From positions 19,235,501-19,299,500 of the forward strand of contig OX344749.2 of NCBI GenBank assembly GCA_947034885.2: a stretch of DNA of 64,000 bases. The letters are read 5' to 3'. Positions 58,260-64,000 of this stretch are shown one piece after another. Position 1 is the first letter of the stretch; each line of letters begins with the position of its first letter. Source of the DNA: Thuidium tamariscinum. Taxonomy: Eukaryota > Streptophyta > Bryopsida > Hypnales > Thuidiaceae. A program made the position numbers and the translations under genes. The notes below the pieces were generated by a model. That model was given only the letters and a program-made list of their open reading frames with translations. It searched no databases and was not told the origin of the DNA.

Positions 58260-61093
58260 TAGGTGTATCCACCTTAACCAAAAGTAAAATAGAAATACTT
58301 TGAAAGAACCCTCTGGTCCTTTAAAGTAGACAAATGGCAAATAGATGGTACTTCGGCTTAATCAATAATACAAAGTAAGAGAATGGTGCTCCAACTTATG
58401 TCGATAGCACAACAAAGGAAATGAGAGCAGAATATTGTTGTATGAAAATGAAGGTACCGACAACCTTGAGGAAGGGCCTTTATACTTTTACCACACATAC
58501 CCCTCAGTTAGTTGACGATGAATTACATTTTGCTTTCAACTTTAAGATATAAGCTAAACTACCTAAATGTAATTGCAAAATAATCTTTGTTTAATGAAAA
58601 AAAACTTTAGAAGCCTCTCCATTTAGCAATTATATCTTGGCCAAATCAAATCTAAGATTTGCTCTCAAAAATATTTTGAAATTAACCCTAATTAACCCAG
58701 ATATTTAGTGTTTTAATTCAAAGTTATTTCTAAATTGTTCTTTTTCATCCAATGATGTCTTGTTATGCAAGAAAAGAGATCTTGACCAAATCCAATTTTA
58801 GATTTTTCAAAAAATATTTATGAAATTCACCTAGGATTACCACTAATTATGATTTAAAAAAGTCAAATTAAAAGTTAACCCTCTCTGTCTTTTAGGGAAG
58901 AGCTCAAAATCAAAAATAATTTGTGCTATCATGTTCAAAAGACCCTAATAAGACTATAGGATTCCTAACCCCTACTTCTTAGGCCATTTTGTGAGCGTAA
59001 AATCCACTCACGGTGTCGTAATGGAAATACTTCCATCGTGTAGATATTTGTTTTATCATTAATTTGTTTTTTATTCAATAAGTTTAAAAATAAGAGGGAA
59101 AAGGGTTGGTCGAGGAAAAAGGGTTGGTCATAGAAAGATCCACGGTTTGAGTATAATGTATTTTGTCACTTAGCTCAGGGGAAATGGGTGGCCGGCTGGC
59201 TATTTATTTCATGCTTTCACCAATGGTACCAAGTTATAGTTGCTCAGACCGATTCAACGAGTCTAGCGGGTTTCGAACTCGGATCTAGTTAGCAATTAAT
59301 GAGAAATTTTGATAGCCAATTGTAAGCACTTTATTCCCACCTTTGGAATTAAGCGAACACAACCGGGCTCTAACTAAATCCTATGTCATATAGGTGTTTA
59401 GCATCAATCCATTGTGCCTTCCAAACAATGAATCTTTTTTATTAGCCTATCTACTTTAATGTGTGGATTGGTTCTACCTTAAGCATTCTCCTTTCCCACT
59501 TAAGTGCTTTAATTCTCTCTATTTTCTTTCAGTTGATTGTCCCTTCCCATTCTAACTTACGTATTTATCCTTCTACTATATGTATAGGTACCCCTTCCTC
59601 TACTCTAATTGTGTGTATTTGGTCTCTCTACTCTATTCCATGTATTAATTTCTCTACTCTACTTCTACGGATGTGGTTTCTCTACTCTATATTAGGTATT
59701 TTATCCCTCTATTCTACTTCTATGTATTTGTTTTTTTAATCTACCTCTACATATTTGTTCCTTTAATCTTCTTTTACGTATCTTGTCCTTCTACTCTACT
59801 CTACATAGTTTGTCCCTTTACCCTATGTTTACGTATTCGTTCCTTAAATCTACTTCTATATGTTTGAGTTCATCATTGAATTTGTGTCCTTGTCCATTTT
59901 AATTTACTAATTGTTGTTCCCTAATTATAATTAGATCACTAGTTCCTTGTTCCTAACTATTCCCGAATTGCATAATTGATTTAAATCAAAGAAGAGCTAA
60001 AGTTAGGAACCTACCTCTAATTCGTGTGTGGCGCCTTTCGGGTCCCCTCCATTCCACTCCATGTTCATAGCTCCTCCTTTGTTGAGTTGGTTGGGCTTCA
60101 ATCCCCAAATTGTCCATTTTCTTTTTAGACTATCTCCCTATTAATTGACTCCTACTTCTAAACTATTCCTCCTTTAATTTTCTAATTTATTCCTCCTTTA
60201 ATTTCTTAATCTAACCCTTTTAACTTAACCTTTGCCCCTAAACTATACCCCCTAAACTATCCCTTTTTTTTCCTACTTCAGTTCTTGGACCTAAATCAAG
60301 CGCCTAACCCTCTAGCTAAACGGCCCAATCCCTTGACTGAGCAGCCCTACCCCCGGCTGGACAGTCCGACCTCCGATACTACGCGGGACAGTCCGGCTGG
60401 ATCCCAATTGGGGTCTCTTAGCGGACTGGAATCCCTCAACGGACTAAGGGGGCTCACAACAGACTAGGAGGCTCACTCTAGACTAGGGGGCTCATGCTCG
60501 ACTAGACTTATGGACTGAATACTAGTCCTATTTCCTAATTAACCATGCAAGGCTACACCAAACTTAGGATGCCAACACCTACATACTCCAAAGACTAACT
60601 AACACTAATTGTTGGAGACTAAATGTTGTATTAGTTCCCAACGTGTTGGAATCTAAAAGTTGAGACTAGCTCAAAGAAAGTTGCTTTTGACACCCCGCTA
60701 AGATTTAGGGGGTTCAAAGCTTCGCCGTAGAATTAGAAAATTTGACACTTGACTAAGACTTATAGCTCCCTAAGAACCTATGGGAGTTAAAGCTTCGTAG
60801 ACCTGCATAAAACTTTTATAATTTCGTGAATAAGAGAAGAGGGGGAAGAGAAGATTGTACAAAAATTGTATACTCTCATAAGTCACTTCCCTGGTAACCT
60901 CTCAATTCCTCCCAATTCTCTTCCACAAATACCCAAAGTTTCTCCAATATCAATTGCATCAAATACCATACAAGTTTTGGGGGGTCTCAAGTCCCCAAGG
61001 TGCAAAACACAAGTGCCAAAGGTGTAAAAAACCAAAAAACTATCAAAGGCTTCTTTAGTATAACAAGTCAAAGAAAATCCGGTATAACATGGG
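58260..61093 (-). mobile_element. Older mosaic LTR of the 4.3-kb LTR family
   Basis: 58350-59010 follows the promoter-proximal part of the 43686-48001 LTR ('gtcgatagcacaa', 'gaaggtaccgacaacctt', a minus-strand TATAAAGG near 58477, 'gagatcttgaccaaatccaa'). From about 59270 the sequence follows the opposite end of that LTR ('cacaaccgggctctaac', 'gtgccttccaaacaatgaat', 'cttggacctaaatcaag'). The two halves are thus joined in swapped order, as at a junction between adjacent LTRs or after a rearrangement. It is fossil, non-coding and clearly older than the two near-identical copies. Confidence 0.55.
59500..59875. repeat. Pyrimidine-rich tandem repeat, unit about 30 bp
   Basis: Nine or ten degenerate units reading about TTTCTCTACTCTACTTCTAC then GTATTTG. 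Strong C/T bias on the plus strand. The frames here (59461-59867) are translations of the repeat. Confidence 0.75.
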
Positions 61094-62656
61094 TGTGAGC
61101 CCTTGAGATGGCACTCAGGACTCTGGGTCCATTTTTCGCGATTAAATAGCGAAAATTAGTTAAAATATTCAAGAAAAAGACATAAAAAGAGTGTTGAAGG
61201 AGTTTTGGTGTCAGTCTATGCCAAAATGGTGGAAAACCAACTTAGATGGTGAAAAATTCCTAATACTAGAAATTTGAATCATTCTAAGTCTCCAAAGCAA
61301 GTATATGTGAAGAATTAGTAATTCCGAGAGAAATAAGGAATAGAGAGTTAGTCAGTCCTAGCAATTGTCTGTGCAAAGTCAACCTTTTAAGGATGCACAC
61401 GACATACTGACTAAGCTAGAAGAGTCTACTACAAGCCTAGAAGAGTTACCAAGGCTTAAGTTCAATTTTGAAACAAATTGGATTTAAAGGTAAAACCACT
61501 ACAATGGATTTGGAAAGTTTGAATTTCACGAGACAAAAGATGGAGGATTGGAGATTGAAGACTACAGAGAGGTGTTCCAAGGGTAGGAGCATGCCAGGAG
61601 CGAACAAGAATCAAACAATTGTCCAAGATTCCCGGGCATCGGGAATTAAATTGTCCAATTGGGCAAAGTAATTCCAAATTGCTAAAATTAGAAAGGTGCA
61701 AGGTTGCGTGGGACTTACACCAAGAATCTAGGAGTGCCCTAGATGTTACCCAATTTATTTCGGATTTTTCCAAAATTCCACGTTGACTCCATGGGAAGTC
61801 AACCGCACATAGAAATGTTCGTAAAATCATAGAAATTACTTATGATGCGGTAAAATCTCACTAAAAATTAGGATAGGTTTTTGTGTGCTTAATAAGCGCC
61901 CGGTCAAGTTTGAAGACATTCCGACATTCCCAACTACCAAAACCGGCATCGACATCGAAATTCACTGGAAGTTACAAGTTGGCGGCGGGTTGACCGGCGT
62001 ATCAGGAGCGAATGATGTCCGATTGTCGCAAATAAGGAGTCATTCCTTACTCTCACGGACATTCCTAACGACCCTGGCCTGACAGATTCATCAAATTGCG
62101 CAAATCCTAAAAGTTAGATTTTTGACTTTTAATTGGAGTTACCGTAATTCCAATTGGGGCGCGCAAATGGCCTAGGAGTGAGGGGTAAGGGGTCCCCCAG
62201 GCTAATTGGGGTCTTCTAAAGACAATGGCGCAGACGGTTTTCTGTTTCGAGTTGTTCCCTAAAAGATAGAGAGGGTCAGCTCTTAGTTTAACTTTTTAAT
62301 CGTTAATTGCGGTTAATTAGAAGTGATTTTGGAAATATCTCTTGGAAAATCAAAGATTGGATTTGGTCAAGATCTCTTTCTTGCGTAAAAAGCCATCTTT
62401 GGGCTAAAGAAGGACAATTTTCGAAATGACTTTGGATTAATTCGCAAAATATCTAGGTAGATTAGGGTTAATTCCAAAATATTTTGGGTTAAGATCTTGG
62501 ATTTGATTTGGCCAAGATTTCTTTGACAAAATGGGGATGTTTTTAGAAATTTCCACCATTAAACAACTAATATTTTGGAATTACATTAGGGTAGTTTAGG
62601 GTAGGAAGTAACAAAGTGTTTTCACCGGCAATTACCAAGAGGGGCCCGGCCACGGG

Positions 62657-62664
62657 TATATAAG
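62657..62664 (+). promoter_or_regulatory. TATA box of LTR, second copy
   Basis: TATATAAG in the context CACGGGTATATAAGGGCCC, 1.56 kb from the LTR start. Conserved with the other copies. Confidence 0.65.
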
Positions 62665-63394
62665 GGCCCCCCTCGAGGTTGCCAGTACCCTTATTTCTCG
62701 CACCGACACTTTGTTATTTCACTTAAGTGCTACCGGCGTGGCTGGAGCACTACTTGGACCAACGGTTTGGCCAAGTTTTATGTATTTTGTTGGAATTTGA
62801 AGGCTTAGGGCCCCTTCAAGTGACTTTTAGTTTGCATTTAAGGATAATCTTCAATCTTTGGTTGGCTACTTGAAGTGAAAATCTCAAGTGTGAAGCATTA
62901 AAGTTCGGTTTAAACACTGTCATGTGTACCTCCTTTGATTGCAAAACCTTGAAATATTGGAAATTTTGAAGACTTAAAGTGAAAGTCCGGTTAAGCACTG
63001 TCATGTGCACCTCCTTTTGCGATTAAAGTACTCAGAATACTATTGGAACCTCCTTAAACGGCGGAGCCTTGAACCTTTTACAAGAAATTTGACAAACAAT
63101 TAAACAATTGAAGTTGAAAAGCTAGCACAAGGTGGGGTATATGCTAAGAATAAGGGAAGACTTGGAATCTCACTCATAACCCTTTATTAGCATTCCCAAG
63201 TGGAAACCTTAACCACTTCTCTTGTTCTATTAAAGCGAGACGTTATGGGATCACCCAAAATGATGAGTCATTAAGTGGTGTGTCAAAACCCTCCTCATAT
63301 TTGGTTTAGCCCAAAAATCCTAGAGAGTTCAATTGAGTGATTAGTTAGTTTAGTTATCCAAAAATTAGTCCAAAAATCCCAAAAAAAAGAGTGA

Positions 63395-63662
63395 ATTAGG
63401 AACCAATCCAGCACCGGAGCAGTCCAACACCGAAGGGAGACAGTCCAGCACCACCGGGAGACACCCCCCCACCCACCAGTAGCGCCGCTCCACGTGGCGG
63501 AGGGCTGACGGGGCAGGGGGAGGGGGTCTGCCCACCCACCAGCCGCCACGTGTCCCAGCGGGGCGGGGGAGCCAACCAGAGGGAGCCGGGGGAAGTCCAG
63601 AGGGAGCCGGGGAGTCCAAGGAGAGCCGGGGGAAGTCCAGGGAGGGAGCCGGGGAGTCCAGA
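63395..63662. repeat. GC-rich block with G-rich tandem repeat and G-box motifs
   Basis: Contains CACGTGGC at 63491-63498 and its inverse, as part of GCCACGTGTC, at 63545-63554. G runs (GGGGCAGGGGGAGGGGG, 63510-63526) are followed by about five copies of GGGAGCCGGGGGAAGTCCAG (63565-63660). The G spacing would allow G-quadruplexes on the plus strand. The two minus-strand frames (63295-63669, 63365-63619) are translations of this repeat. Confidence 0.75.
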
Positions 63663-64000
63663 ATCTCATTTCAATTAACTAAACCACAACTCACACTTTA
63701 CAAGTAAGTTCAAACGGTTACAAAATATTTTTGGCATTACAAACATTGAAATTTTTGACCAAATTAAAAGAAATTGGAAGGGAAATTCCCAACCTCTCTC
63801 TTCAATTTTCCATCAAAAAACTCAAAATTTGCAACATCTAAAGAGGATCCTCAATCATTGACAACTCAACCGCCATAGCCATCCTCTAACTCACAAAATT
63901 GCAACAACTTTTGCACAACAAGAATGAGAAAGAAAGAGAACTAGGGGGGAGATTAAGGTGAGGAGATTCCTAACCGTGACAAATTAGATTAAAAAACTAA

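Larger units (their letters stand above)
61094..64000 (+). mobile_element. Second copy of the 4.3-kb LTR, opposite orientation, runs off window
   Basis: Starts TGTGAGCCCTTGAGATGGCA, the exact start of the minus-strand copy at 48001, and follows it through the TATA box and beyond. A 122-codon frame read in both copies differs at about five residues, implying roughly 97-98% nucleotide identity there. The remaining part toward 64000 matches more loosely. It is non-coding and structurally young; the far end and target duplication are outside the window. Confidence 0.8.

Noticed and set aside
63295-63669. 124-codon Pro/Trp/Leu-rich minus-strand frame
   Set aside because: Translation of the G-rich tandem repeat; composition and periodicity follow the repeat unit.

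Overview
The window looks like repeat-rich intergenic DNA from a land plant with a large, AT-rich nuclear genome. The reasons are nested Ty1/copia and Ty3/gypsy fossils, long LTRs, CACTA-ended foldback elements, a pogo-type transposase and no compact gene set. The style (long LTRs, deep nesting, old AT-rich filler) would suit a gymnosperm, fern or other non-flowering plant, but the sequence alone does not settle the lineage. I see no intact host protein-coding gene, no tRNA or rRNA and no CRISPR array. Nearly all open frames are short chance frames or shadows of transposon remains.

Left third (1-20 kb): AT-rich DNA carrying several diverged copies of one element family. Its ends read TTAA-CCCC.../...GGGG-TTAA (about 0.85-1.6 kb; copies near 1-792, 3932-4867, 4872-6510, 6624-7514, 8347-9070, 12451-13362, probably 10342-11194, and a related copy at 24887-25720). 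Then come a 2.75-kb CACTA-ended non-autonomous element (14204-16954), a 172-bp almost perfect CACTA palindrome directly beside it (16956-17127), and a 306-bp member of a second family with unequal ends (17899-18204).

Middle (21.4-34.5 kb): an old Ty1/copia fossil, opened by later insertions. Two are large members (28254-30267 and 30355-33669) of the unequal-ended family first seen at 17.9 kb. They sit on either side of an 87-bp piece of copia reverse transcriptase, which helps fix their boundaries. The larger one carries an internal direct duplication of about 1.5 kb.

Right half (34.9-64 kb): LTR-derived sequence. Two head-to-tail LTR-like units (34907-37358 and 37359-about 40340) are followed by a broken pogo/CENP-B-like transposase gene (41227-43010). 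Next is a Ty3/gypsy fossil (about 43.1-52.5 kb) whose protease region was split by a 4.3-kb LTR (43686-48001) with TG...CA ends and an ATATC target duplication. A sibling of that LTR lies inverted at 61094 and runs off the window end. Between them are a 729-bp terminal-inverted-repeat element with an ACTT duplication (54344-55072), another inverted-repeat element (55311-56288) hosting a CACTA foldback with a CTT duplication (55766-55994), a small GC-richer island with splice-like signals (56.9-57.7 kb), and an older mosaic LTR (58.3-61.1 kb).

The most distinctive observations are the TTAA-flanked family, the family with a common terminal repeat but two different subterminal modules (one holding a strong GC hairpin), and a phased array of heat-shock-element-like motifs found in only one of two tandem LTR units. 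Identities and ages are judged by eye; no alignment or database search was run.
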